DNA from: Burkholderiales bacterium
GTDB taxonomy: Bacteria; Pseudomonadota; Gammaproteobacteria; Burkholderiales; Burkholderiaceae_C
Length of the DNA: 6,657 nucleotides
Direction of reading: 5' to 3'
Assembly: GCA_947458895.1 (NCBI GenBank)
Contig: CANHBY010000073.1
Coordinates: 1 to 6,657, forward strand
Shown here: positions 1-6,274 of the stretch, in pieces
Numbering within the stretch: position 1 is the first letter of the stretch
Layout of the letters: every line of letters begins with the position of its first letter
The notes under the pieces: generated by a model
What the model saw: the letters and a program-made list of their open reading frames with translations, nothing else
Databases searched by the model: none
Told to the model about the DNA's origin: nothing
Program-made: the position numbers and the translations under genes

Positions 1-212
1 ATTCAGGCTCTTATAGATAATGCAATAAAGGATGGGAATTTGCTGAGAAGTTGCTCGATCGAATAACAGGTGGAAAATCAACCCAAAATGGAAATTCCAA
101 AGTGGGACAAAATGCAGACGGGAAAAATGCAAATCTCCACAGTTCCAGCTCAAAGAATACCCAAGGTAGACCGACGATAGAAATTCGCAACCCCAATGGG
201 TCTGTTTCTTAA
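1..212 (+). pseudogene. Decayed C-terminal tip of an earlier Rhs-type toxin (5' end outside window)
   Basis: Two reading frames join into one plausible protein end. The frame starting at base 1 reads IQALIDNAIKDG and stops at 64-66. The frame at positions divisible by 3 is open from 21 and reads GWEFAEKLLDRITGG, then a Gly/Asn/Ser-rich stretch, then RPTIEIRNPNGSVS, ending at TAA 210-212. The two parts fit together if one base was lost around 31-40. Neither frame has a credible start, so this is the 3' end of a longer gene. A charged helical stretch followed by a glycine-rich, beta-like end just upstream of a possible immunity remnant and an Rhs fragment suggests a displaced Rhs C-terminal toxin tip. 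I do not recognise the toxin family. A sequencing error instead of a true frameshift is possible. The segment is AT-richer than the Rhs core downstream. Confidence 0.45.
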
Positions 213-243
213 AAACATCGATATTGAGGTTCGAGTGGAATAA

Positions 244-471
244 ATAATAAATGATTTGGACTACCCAATTATTTCAATCATAAGCTACGACGAAAATTAT
301 ATGACAAATGTAATTTTTGAAGGTAATTAAATTGGTGCTGGGAAGAAAAGTGGGGGTTTTGTTTTTGGCAAGCCATTCTATTTTTTTGTACTGGAAGAGG
401 CTATAGATGTCGGGGCTCGTGTGATCATATCCCTCGTCGAAGCTGGGCACTATTCCGAGCGAGGGATTTGA
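244..471 (+). pseudogene. Decayed small gene, probable former immunity gene
   Basis: One frame is open from 244 to TGA 469-471 except for a single TAA at 328-330. It reads NDLDYPIISIISYDENY, then MTNVIFEGN, the stop, then IGAGKKSGGFVFGKPFYFF and a continuation to HYSERGI. The sequence on both sides of the TAA looks like ordinary protein. No ATG lies in frame at the expected start: ATA occupies 247-249, directly before the Asn-Asp codons, and TTG at 256 is the only usable alternative. An ATG-to-ATA change plus a nonsense mutation would explain this. Its place directly after a toxin-tip remnant is where an Rhs immunity gene normally sits. The last part overlaps the left arm of the hairpin at 401-493, so the native C-terminus may already have been replaced. 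The frame is the same as that of the downstream Rhs fragment, separated only by the TGA. Family unknown. Confidence 0.4.
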
Positions 472-493
472 TCACACGAGACCCGACAGATAG
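401..493. repeat. Long imperfect hairpin at the junction to the Rhs fragment
   Basis: The arms 401-439 and 456-493 are reverse complements over about 36 positions, with only three mismatches and small bulges, around a loop of about 16 bases. The paired core includes CTCGTGTGATCA in the left arm, matched by TGATCACACGAG in the right arm, flanked by ATCCCTCG and TGTCGGG blocks. There is no T-run after the right arm, so it is not a standard Rho-independent terminator. The left arm is read through by the decayed gene upstream, and the right arm leads directly into the first Rhs codons. Possible origins are a small palindromic mobile element, a scar of an inverted duplication, or a recombination site that joined the Rhs fragment to the older locus. 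The structure is directly visible; its role is not known. Confidence 0.75.
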
Positions 494-507
494 AGACCAC
501 CGACGCG

Positions 508-2574
508 TTGGGTGGCAAATCCGGTTACAGCTTCGATGTGGCGGGCAATTTGCTCGAAATGACCGATGCCAAAGGCAACAAATACACATTTGAATATGAC
601 CGCAACGACCGGGTGATCAAAGAAGCCCTGCCGCTGGGGCAAGTTACCCAATACCAATATGACGCAGCAGGCAACCTCTCGAAAAAAACCGACCCGCTGG
701 GCAACCAGCACATCATTACCCGCGATGCAGCCAATCGTGTCACCCAGATCGAGCAAAGAGGCGCAGACGGCACCTTGCTGCGCACCACCACACAAACCTG
801 GGATGCCAGTGGCCATTTGACTGCCTGGAGTGACACTGACCACAGCCGCAGCCACACCAGCAGCGAAACATTGAGCTATGACGACGCAGGTCGCAAAGTG
901 AGCGAGACCATCACCTACCCATCAGGCACCACCTTGGGTTACCAGTACAGCTACAGCCTGGCTGGCAAGAAAACCCGCCTCACCTGGCCTGATGGCACCG
1001 CCATTGACTACGGCTACAGCGCCCATGGCGAATTGGAAACGGTCACCATTCCTGGAGAAGGCACCATCAGCGTCAGCGAATATGCATGGAACGCGCCCAA
1101 GAAAACCTTGCTACCTGGCGGCGGTGTCCAGAATCGTTCGTTTGATGGTTTGCTCAACCTAGAAAACCTCAACACCAAAACCCCAAGCCAGCAAACCACG
1201 CTCAACCTGGACAACCGCTTTGGCAAATTGCAAGAACTCAACAACCGCAGCCGCACCGACACCGGCAACAACCTCAGCACTACCAAAACAGAGCAATTCA
1301 GTTTTGATGCGGACAATCGCCTGACCCAAGTGCAGAGCGACACCGGCGGCCTGTTTGGTGCTGACACTGAGCGCTACACCCTTGATGCGGTAGGCAACCG
1401 CATCGCCCACAGCAAGGTCAGCGGCGCTTGGGCCTACGATGCCAACAACCGCCTCACCCAAATCGGCAGCGGCAGTTGCGGCCAAAGCGGCGTCACCTGC
1501 TACCAATACAACTCAGCAGGCAACCTCACGCAAAAACAAACTGCCACCCAAACGTTGCGCTACGGCTTTGATGCCCAAAACCGCCTCATCCAAGTCACGG
1601 ATGGCAGCGGACAACTGATTGCCCGCTACGGCTACGATCCGCTGGACAGAAGGCTGTGGAAAGAGCAGTTCCGAGACAAAGACGGCCAGCTACTCTCCCA
1701 AGCCCAACGCACCCACTACTTGTATGCCGACGAAGGCCTGATTGCCGAGGCCACGCAAGGCATCATCCGCAACCAGGACGGCAGCATCACAGCCAGCGCT
1801 GTAGCGCAAATCACCACGCAATACGGCCCCAAGCCGGTGAGCCAGTTCACCACGGGCATGCTGTTCATCAAAACCAAGAACAGCAACGGGCAAGACACCG
1901 TGGCGTATTACCACCACGACCATCTGGAAACACCCATCCAAGCAACTGACAAGGCGGGTAATATCGTTTGGGCGGCCCACTATGCCGCATTTGGCAGGGC
2001 GACGATCATCACCCCGCAGGCCACAGCAGACAAACCCACGATCACCAGCAATCTGCGGCTACCCGGCCAATACGAAGACGCGGAGACTGGGTTGCATTAC
2101 AACTTTCGGCGGTATTACGATTCTGAGACGGGAAGATATGTCAGCCAGGATCCGATTGGGTTGGAGGGGGGCGTCAATGTTTACAGCTATGCAAACGGAA
2201 ATCCAATTCTTTACATTGATCCACGTGGTGAGGTCGCCCCTCTAATAGTTTGGGGAGCGCGTGCCGCTGCGGCAGCGCTTGCTGCCGCCATCAAAAAATG
2301 CGCAAAGGATCCTAAATGCAGATGTCGTGCCCTTCATGCCGCATATCACCCAGCATGCGATTTTGGTTGCAACGGTACGAGTTGCGCGTACTTAGAATTA
2401 GCTGCAGCTGCAGCCGAATTTTGTTATCGAGGCAGAAATTGGTATATCGCTGCAGGTTGCGACACGCATCTCCCCACAAAAAGGGATCATCCTGGTGCAC
2501 GTGACAAGGCTGCGACTGCATACTCAAACTGCGTCAAGAAGCGAGATGCGGCTTGCAGGGGGTGTGGGCAATGA
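508..2574 (+). CDS. Rhs/YD-repeat protein fragment with cysteine-rich C-terminal toxin tip
   Basis: The encoded protein is an Rhs polymorphic toxin lacking its N-terminal part. About fourteen YD-type repeats run from residue 7 to about 382 (for example YSFDVAGNL, FEYDRNDRV, YQYDAAGNL, FDAQNRL, YGYDPLDRRL). The Rhs-associated core follows at 468-571, with HHDHLETP, GLHYNFRRYYD, GRYVSQDPIGL and NPILYIDPRG. In the family these repeats build a hollow shell around the toxic tip, which is cleaved off after the DPxG motif. The tip here is residues 576-688. It begins with an Ala-rich hydrophobic helix and then carries 11 cysteines (598, 604, 606, 617, 621, 626, 639, 651, 675, 683, 686) around FCYRGRNWYI and PTKRDHPGARD. 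The Cys/His pattern faintly recalls small cysteine-rich toxins such as Ntox16, but I cannot assign a family. The start is uncertain: 508 is a TTG without a clear ribosome binding site, and the frame is open back to 472, just after TGA 469-471. Full Rhs proteins are about twice this length, so this is probably an orphan Rhs module or a truncated gene. Confidence 0.9.
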   Translation: MGGKSGYSFDVAGNLLEMTDAKGNKYTFEYDRNDRVIKEALPLGQVTQYQYDAAGNLSKKTDPLGNQHIITRDAANRVTQIEQRGADGTLLRTTTQTWDASGHLTAWSDTDHSRSHTSSETLSYDDAGRKVSETITYPSGTTLGYQYSYSLAGKKTRLTWPDGTAIDYGYSAHGELETVTIPGEGTISVSEYAWNAPKKTLLPGGGVQNRSFDGLLNLENLNTKTPSQQTTLNLDNRFGKLQELNNRSRTDTGNNLSTTKTEQFSFDADNRLTQVQSDTGGLFGADTERYTLDAVGNRIAHSKVSGAWAYDANNRLTQIGSGSCGQSGVTCYQYNSAGNLTQKQTATQTLRYGFDAQNRLIQVTDGSGQLIARYGYDPLDRRLWKEQFRDKDGQLLSQAQRTHYLYADEGLIAEATQGIIRNQDGSITASAVAQITTQYGPKPVSQFTTGMLFIKTKNSNGQDTVAYYHHDHLETPIQATDKAGNIVWAAHYAAFGRATIITPQATADKPTITSNLRLPGQYEDAETGLHYNFRRYYDSETGRYVSQDPIGLEGGVNVYSYANGNPILYIDPRGEVAPLIVWGARAAAAALAAAIKKCAKDPKCRCRALHAAYHPACDFGCNGTSCAYLELAAAAAEFCYRGRNWYIAAGCDTHLPTKRDHPGARDKAATAYSNCVKKRDAACRGCGQ

Positions 2575-3254
2575 AGTTCCTTTCTGCATTGCTAAAAGGA
2601 GATGAGCTATTTTTAGGGTTTCTTGGCTCAAGAATATCCGAGGAAGAATTCACTAAATTCCTTATAGAAGAAGAATTTGTCTTTGAGAATGAATTACCAA
2701 AAGCAAATATTCGGGAAATTCTTTCAAGAAAAAAATTTCCTGTCACTAATTTAAGGGCTTATGGATGGCTGATCTATGAAATTAGCACCGGGAGACTTTC
2801 GACCTTCAATTGTCCTATGCGAATCTTTGCCTCGTCGATTTATATTTATGTCAGACATATTGAGGAATGGGGGGGAGGCTGGCAGGGTGAATATTGCTAC
2901 TTAATGATTGCCGATTCGATAAAAAGAGGTGACGAGAAAGAGTTGCGATCGTTGATAATTTTTTTTGAGTGGCTATGTACTTTTACTGTCGCAGCTAATC
3001 CAAGAAATGATTATCCATTATTGGTTAGTTGGCTGTTAGTCAAATGCCGCCTTGATGAGGTGCAGGAGGACTTTGTTCGCATTGTCGAGAACCACTTAAA
3101 ACATCGCATAGAAGATCAGTATTTGCTTGTTGGTGATTCTTATGGTTTTGGTGTGGATGATTGGTTAGGTCTCGTTGAGACTATTCCTGATGTGGCCGGT
3201 TTGGATAGGGATTTACTTTGGGATCTAATTTGTCGGTCGGATTTGCAAGGATGA
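2571..3254 (+). CDS. Putative immunity protein for the Rhs toxin tip (227 aa)
   Basis: The ATG at 2571 overlaps the Rhs stop codon by 4 bp (ATGA), and a G-rich stretch at 2557-2564 can serve as ribosome binding site. This start is preferred over the in-frame TTG at 2553. The protein has no signal peptide and no convincing membrane segment, although LRSLIIFFEWLCTFTV is hydrophobic. It looks like a soluble, mainly helical cytoplasmic protein. The N-terminal third is rich in Glu and Phe (SEEEFTKFLIEEEFVFENE). A central part is rich in Tyr and Trp (YGWLIYEIS, IEEWGGGWQGEYCYLM), and the C-terminal part is acidic (YGFGVDDWLGLVETIPD). I do not recognise its family. The immunity role is inferred from position: Rhs tips are almost always followed by a gene for the cognate inhibitor. 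Its AT-rich composition contrasts with the Rhs core, as expected for a recently acquired tip/immunity cassette. Confidence 0.75.
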   Translation: MKFLSALLKGDELFLGFLGSRISEEEFTKFLIEEEFVFENELPKANIREILSRKKFPVTNLRAYGWLIYEISTGRLSTFNCPMRIFASSIYIYVRHIEEWGGGWQGEYCYLMIADSIKRGDEKELRSLIIFFEWLCTFTVAANPRNDYPLLVSWLLVKCRLDEVQEDFVRIVENHLKHRIEDQYLLVGDSYGFGVDDWLGLVETIPDVAGLDRDLLWDLICRSDLQG

Positions 3255-3358
3255 AAACGATGAAGCCCATCCTCCTCACCCTTCTGCTCGCTATCGCCGC
3301 CTACTACGGCTGGACGCACCGCGCCGGTATACGAACTTTGCAACCAGCTCCAAATTAA
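3251..3358 (+). CDS. Short hydrophobic ORF, likely a truncated membrane or secreted protein
   Basis: This 35-codon ORF starts at ATG 3251, overlapping the stop of the preceding gene by 4 bp, and ends at TAA 3356-3358. It encodes MKTMKPILLTLLLAIAAYYG followed by WTHRAGIRTLQPAPN. A basic start, a 14-residue hydrophobic run and a polar tail make it a signal-peptide or single-membrane-anchor candidate. It is GC-richer than the gene before it. It could be a complete small membrane protein. It could equally be the N-terminus of a longer exported protein cut short by the transposon whose end lies about 15 bp downstream. The overlap suggests translational coupling with the toxin/immunity pair. Function unknown. 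Confidence 0.45.
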   Translation: MKTMKPILLTLLLAIAAYYGWTHRAGIRTLQPAPN

Positions 3359-3372
3359 ATAGCAAATAAATT

Positions 3373-3825
3373 AGGACTTACGCAAGCCGAACTCAGCTAG
3401 CGCCCAGCTCTGACTTTTGTGTCTAGTATTAGACAGTTGACAAGCGCACGGTTGGCTGTTTTAAATCTTGCTGCATATAGGCAGAAAGCATGCTTTTCTT
3501 GAGTTTATAAATGTTGCTCATCGTAGATCTTACAAAATCTGTCAAATGGTTCCACGCCAGAATAACGCAGGCGATATTATTTCTCTGCGCCCTTGCCGAG
3601 CGGCACTGACATTTCTCGATGCCAAGCGTCTGTTTTACTTCTCGATGATATTGCTCGATCTTCCAGCGAATGGCGCATATTTCTCGCGTGTCGTCTATCG
3701 CGGCCTGATCAATATCATTTGTCACGATCCATTCCGTGCGGGTGGTAGTTGCCGCAACCCGAAATAGCTTGACCTTGAGGGCGCCTGGAAACCCATGAAT
3801 CTTGATCAGTTTGCCTTGCTCGGCT
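3373..3825 (-). mobile_element. Remnant of an IS4-like insertion sequence, 3' part only
   Basis: This stretch holds the terminal part of an older insertion sequence read on the minus strand. The motif AGGACTTACGCAAGCC at 3373-3388 resembles insertion-sequence ends of this type and probably marks its outer boundary. The other end cannot be found because the element is cut at 3825 by the IS66 insertion, and nothing to the right of IS66 continues it. Between 3389 and 3428 there is only the non-coding tail behind the transposase stop codon. The exact family and outer boundary are inferred, not proven. Confidence 0.5.
3429..3825 (-). pseudogene. C-terminal fragment of an IS4-like DDE transposase
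   Basis: The minus-strand frame ends at TAA 3431-3429 and encodes about 131 native residues, from AEQGKLIKIHGFPG to PTVRLSTV. It contains WIVTNDIDQ and then IRWKIEQYHREVKQ, which fits the R-(3)-E-(6)-K part of the IS4-type signature, with the E of WKIE as the third catalytic residue. GIEKCQCRSARAQRNN follows. The usual Tyr before the Arg is a Cys here. The N-terminal two thirds, including the two catalytic aspartates, are missing, so the product cannot be an active transposase. The open frame continues 29 bases into the IS66 end, up to a TTG at 3854, by chance. Assignment to the IS4/IS701 type of DDE transposase is by motif only. Confidence 0.75.
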
Positions 3826-3849
3826 GTAAGCACGCGGGCAACCCATCTT
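3826..3849 (+). repeat. IS66 left terminal inverted repeat
   Basis: This 24-bp sequence begins GTAAGCACGCGGGCAACCC and is an exact reverse complement of 6275-6298. The match stops at 3850, where C stands opposite a base that does not pair. Confidence 0.95.
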
Positions 3850-3890
3850 CCCAAGCCACCAGTTGAATGAGAAGGTCACGCTCTTTCCAA

Positions 3891-3896
3891 AAGGAG
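3891..3896 (+). promoter_or_regulatory. Ribosome binding site for tnpA
   Basis: AAGGAG lies 6 bases before the ATG at 3903. It decides the tnpA start in favour of 3903 over the in-frame upstream start at 3867, which has no such site at a proper distance. Confidence 0.7.
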
Positions 3897-3902
3897 CGAG
3901 TG

Positions 3903-4289
3903 ATGAGTGCGACGGGACAGAGGTTGAGCGAGGGGCAGATTCGGGAGAGGCTGGATCTGGTGAGTCGGTGGAGGGCGTCTGGGCTGTCGATGACGGCGTG
4001 GGCGCAGGGCCAAGGGCTGGATGCGGAAGCATTGATGGGGGCTGTGGCCTATGAGGGTCGCTGGCGAGCCAAGCTGGCAGGGCAGGCAGTGAATTCCAAG
4101 ACCAAGGTTTCCAAGGCTCAGGGCTTTGCAAGGGTGAAGAAGGCGGCCGAGGAGGTGGCGGTTCTCAAGGATGCTTTTTCGGGTGAGACGGTGCGCATGG
4201 AATGCGCCGGCGTGGTGATGTACTGGCCGCTGTCGAGGGGGGTGGAGTTGGCGCGGTGGCTGCAAACGTTGAAGGCAGCGGTCGCATGA
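3903..4289 (+). CDS. tnpA: IS66 accessory protein TnpA
   Basis: This 128-residue protein is the first gene of the IS66 element and is needed together with TnpB for normal transposition in the family. Residues 10-58 (SEGQIRERLDLVSRWRASGL, then SMTAWAQGQGLD and GRWRAKL) form the helix-turn-helix-like DNA-binding segment typical of TnpA. The C-terminal part (residues 97-124, including YWPLSRGVELARWLQTL) matches the family's beta/helix end. The middle is Lys/Ala-rich and variable. The position where relatives usually have a Trp-rich motif reads LMGAVAYEGRW, a modest deviation. The start at 3903 is supported by AAGGAG. The stop overlaps the tnpB start by 4 bp (ATGA), indicating coupled translation. 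Confidence 0.85.
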   Translation: MSATGQRLSEGQIRERLDLVSRWRASGLSMTAWAQGQGLDAEALMGAVAYEGRWRAKLAGQAVNSKTKVSKAQGFARVKKAAEEVAVLKDAFSGETVRMECAGVVMYWPLSRGVELARWLQTLKAAVA

Positions 4290-4621
4290 TTCGGGTTGAG
4301 TCGATCTGGTTGGCGTGTGGGGTGAGTGATCTGCGCGCGGGGATGGACACGTTGTTGGCTCGGGTGGTTCGTGGGTTTGAAGGCGGCGCGCAGATGAACA
4401 CGGCCTATGTGTTCGCGAACCGCGGGGCCACGCGCTTGAAGGTGTTGGTGGCGGACTCGGCGGGCCTATGGTTGTGCACGAGGCGCCTGGGTAGCCGGGC
4501 CCGTTTCGCGTGGCCTGATCATGAAGGCGCGGTGGAGGTCAGCGCAGCCCAGTGGGATTGGTTGGTGGCGGGTGCGCCGTGGCAGCATGTGGGGCACAGC
4601 CGGCCGATCAGGGTGGTGTGA
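4286..4621 (+). CDS. tnpB: IS66 accessory protein TnpB (IS66 Orf2)
   Basis: This 111-residue protein belongs to the TnpB_IS66 family (often called Orf2). It shows the family pattern: WLACGVSDLRAGMDTLLARV at residues 8-27 (relatives have D-[ML]-R-x-G-x-D-x-L), then YVFANRGATRLKVLVADSAG at 41-60, then LWLCTRRLGSRARFAWP at 61-77. The C-terminal segment includes VSAAQWDWLVAG. Its length is close to the family norm of about 115 residues. The ATG is fixed by the 4-bp overlap with tnpA. The biochemical role of TnpB is not settled, but it is needed for transposition of family members that encode it. The stop codon TGA overlaps an ATG that opens a 14-codon ORF. Confidence 0.9.
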   Translation: MIRVESIWLACGVSDLRAGMDTLLARVVRGFEGGAQMNTAYVFANRGATRLKVLVADSAGLWLCTRRLGSRARFAWPDHEGAVEVSAAQWDWLVAGAPWQHVGHSRPIRVV

Positions 4622-4708
4622 TGAAGCTCATGATGAACAAATCAAGGGCGGTGTCTATTCGGTGAATTACGTCTTCAAAGGTGGGGGTGCGCGGGGCATG
4701 ATGAGCAC
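4622..4708 (+). other. tnpB-tnpC intergenic region with short ORF and 14-bp direct repeat
   Basis: The 87 bases between tnpB and tnpC are longer than the short gap I would expect in IS66 elements. An ATG at 4621, overlapping the tnpB stop, opens a 14-codon ORF (MKLMMNKSRAVSIR, ending at 4665). A 14-bp imperfect direct repeat, CATGATGAACAAAT at 4629-4642 and CATGATGAGCACAT at 4697-4710 (12 of 14 identical), brackets the region; the second copy contains the first bases of the tnpC start. No strong ribosome binding site is visible before tnpC, only GGGG at 4693-4696. Coupled reinitiation through the short ORF is possible but unproven. Confidence 0.45.
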
Positions 4709-6253
4709 ATGCTCAACGAACTCGATGTCCGCCACCTGCAGTCCCTTGGGGACGATGAAGCTGCGCAGCACGCGAGGCGTCTGATTGAGCAGTTGAGTGT
4801 TCAACTCAAATTCGAGAAGGCCCGCAACACGGCCCTGAGCATTGAGGTGGCGCGGCTCAAGCAGTGGCGTTTCGGCAAGAGCAGCGAAAGCATGGATGCG
4901 CATCAGGGCGAGTTGTTTGATGCCAAGACCCTGGTGGCGCTGAAGGAAGAATCTCAGGCCGAAGACCGTGCGCAAGACGAGGCCCGCTCGCCCAAGACCA
5001 CCAAGCGTCAGGCCAAGCGCCAAGCCCTGCCCAGCCAACTCGAGCGCATCGAACACCACTACGAGATTGAGCCTGCGCAGTGCGATCAGGGTCATCCATT
5101 GAAGCGCATTGGCGAGGAAGTCAGCGAGCAGCTCGATTGCGAACCGGCCAAGTTCTTTGTGCATCGGCACATCCGCGGCAAATACGCCTGCGCCTGTTGC
5201 AAGACCGTGCTGGCGGCGAGCATGCCGGCACAAATCATCGACAAGGGCACCCCAGCCCCCGGCCTGCTGGCCCAGGTGATCGTGGCCAAGCATGATGACC
5301 ATCTGCCGCTGTATCGCCAGGAAGAAATCTACCGCCGCAGTGGCGCCTTCGTGGCGCGCTCGAGCATGGCCAGCTGGATCGGCCAATGCGGCGTGGCCCT
5401 GGAGCCCTTGGTGCAAGCTCTTCGCGAGCATGTGCTGTCCCAAGGGGTGCTGCATGCCGACGAGACCCCGATCAAGTTGCTCGACCCCGGCGCTGGCAAG
5501 ACCCATCAGGCCTACGCCTGGGTCTACCGCACCAGCGACCTGTGCACGAGCGACAAGGCCGTGATCTATCAATTCGCACGCAGTCGCGCGGGTGAACATG
5601 CGCGCCACATGCTGCAAGACTTCCGCGGCAGCCTGATCACCGACGACTATGCGGGCTACAAGGCTTTGTTCCGAGAAGGTGCCATCCAGGAGGCCGGCTG
5701 CTGGGCCCATGCCCGGCGCAAATTCTTCGAAGCCCACAAACTCAACCAAAGCGAGATCGCCCAGCAAGCGCTGCAAACCATTGCACAGCTGTATGCCATC
5801 GAGGCTGAAATCAAAGAGGGCCCCGAAGACGAAAGGCTGCGAATACGCCAAGAGAAAAGTCGCCCACTACTGGATGAATTCAAGGCCTGGCTGCAAGCCA
5901 TGCGGCAGACTTTGTTCAATGCCGACGTCACGGCCAAGGCGATCGACTACACGCTCAACCGCTGGGTGGCCCTGTGCGCCCACCTGAGCCACGCGGGCAT
6001 TGGCGTCGACAACAACCCGGCTGAAAACGCCATCCGGCCACTCGCCCTTGGAAGAAAAAACTGGTTATTCGTAGGCTCCCAACAAGCGGGCGAGCGCGCC
6101 GCCGTTCTGATGAGCTTGATCGAATCCGCCAAGCTCAACGGCCACGACGCCTGGGCGTACCTCAAAGATATTCTCACCAAACTGCCCACCTGGCCCAACA
6201 GCCGATTGGCTGAGTTGCTGCCGCATCGCTGGGTCGCGCCTGGGAAAGGCTGA
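4709..6253 (+). CDS. tnpC: IS66-family DDE transposase TnpC
   Basis: This 514-residue protein catalyses cutting and joining of the element ends, and its length is standard for the family. The order of parts is: a coiled-coil/leucine-zipper-like N-terminus (about 18-55, ending in ARLKQWRFGKSSES), a charged linker, a zinc-binding segment (about 123-165), the catalytic domain (about 185-460) and the IS66 C-terminal segment (LIESAKLNGHDAWAYLKDIL). Catalytic candidates are D251 in LHADETPIKLL, D312 or D313 in LITDDYAGYKAL, and E439 in VDNNPAENAIRPLALGRKNW. CWAHARRKFFEAHK at 331-344 is another family signature. The zinc segment is atypical: it reads CDQGH at 125-129 where relatives have CxxCG, and CACC at 161-164. 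ATG 4709 is the only usable start in the open frame, which begins at 4637. No frameshift or missing catalytic residue is seen, so it is probably functional. Confidence 0.95.
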   Translation: MLNELDVRHLQSLGDDEAAQHARRLIEQLSVQLKFEKARNTALSIEVARLKQWRFGKSSESMDAHQGELFDAKTLVALKEESQAEDRAQDEARSPKTTKRQAKRQALPSQLERIEHHYEIEPAQCDQGHPLKRIGEEVSEQLDCEPAKFFVHRHIRGKYACACCKTVLAASMPAQIIDKGTPAPGLLAQVIVAKHDDHLPLYRQEEIYRRSGAFVARSSMASWIGQCGVALEPLVQALREHVLSQGVLHADETPIKLLDPGAGKTHQAYAWVYRTSDLCTSDKAVIYQFARSRAGEHARHMLQDFRGSLITDDYAGYKALFREGAIQEAGCWAHARRKFFEAHKLNQSEIAQQALQTIAQLYAIEAEIKEGPEDERLRIRQEKSRPLLDEFKAWLQAMRQTLFNADVTAKAIDYTLNRWVALCAHLSHAGIGVDNNPAENAIRPLALGRKNWLFVGSQQAGERAAVLMSLIESAKLNGHDAWAYLKDILTKLPTWPNSRLAELLPHRWVAPGKG

Positions 6254-6274
6254 GGGACATCTTCGGGGCGGGTC

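Noticed and set aside
401..493. Rho-independent terminator
   Set aside because: The stem is far longer than usual, and no T-run follows either arm in the correct orientation.
2312..2527. Frames on both strands inside the Rhs tip
   Set aside because: They are shadow frames of the cysteine-rich tip. The main Rhs frame is continuous through the core motifs and ends in a coupled overlap.
3421..3434. Small palindrome GTCTA-GTAT-TAGAC at the stop of the transposase remnant
   Set aside because: Its five-base arms are too short to distinguish from chance, and no functional context was found.
3715..4131. Minus-strand 138-codon frame across the IS66 left end
   Set aside because: It is proline/serine-rich low-complexity translation antisense to tnpA, and it is out of frame with the transposase remnant.
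4667..5851. Long minus-strand open frame (394 codons) opposite tnpC
   Set aside because: It is an antisense shadow of tnpC caused by GC-rich codon use. The plus-strand protein has all IS66 motifs, and the minus product resembles nothing and has no start signal.
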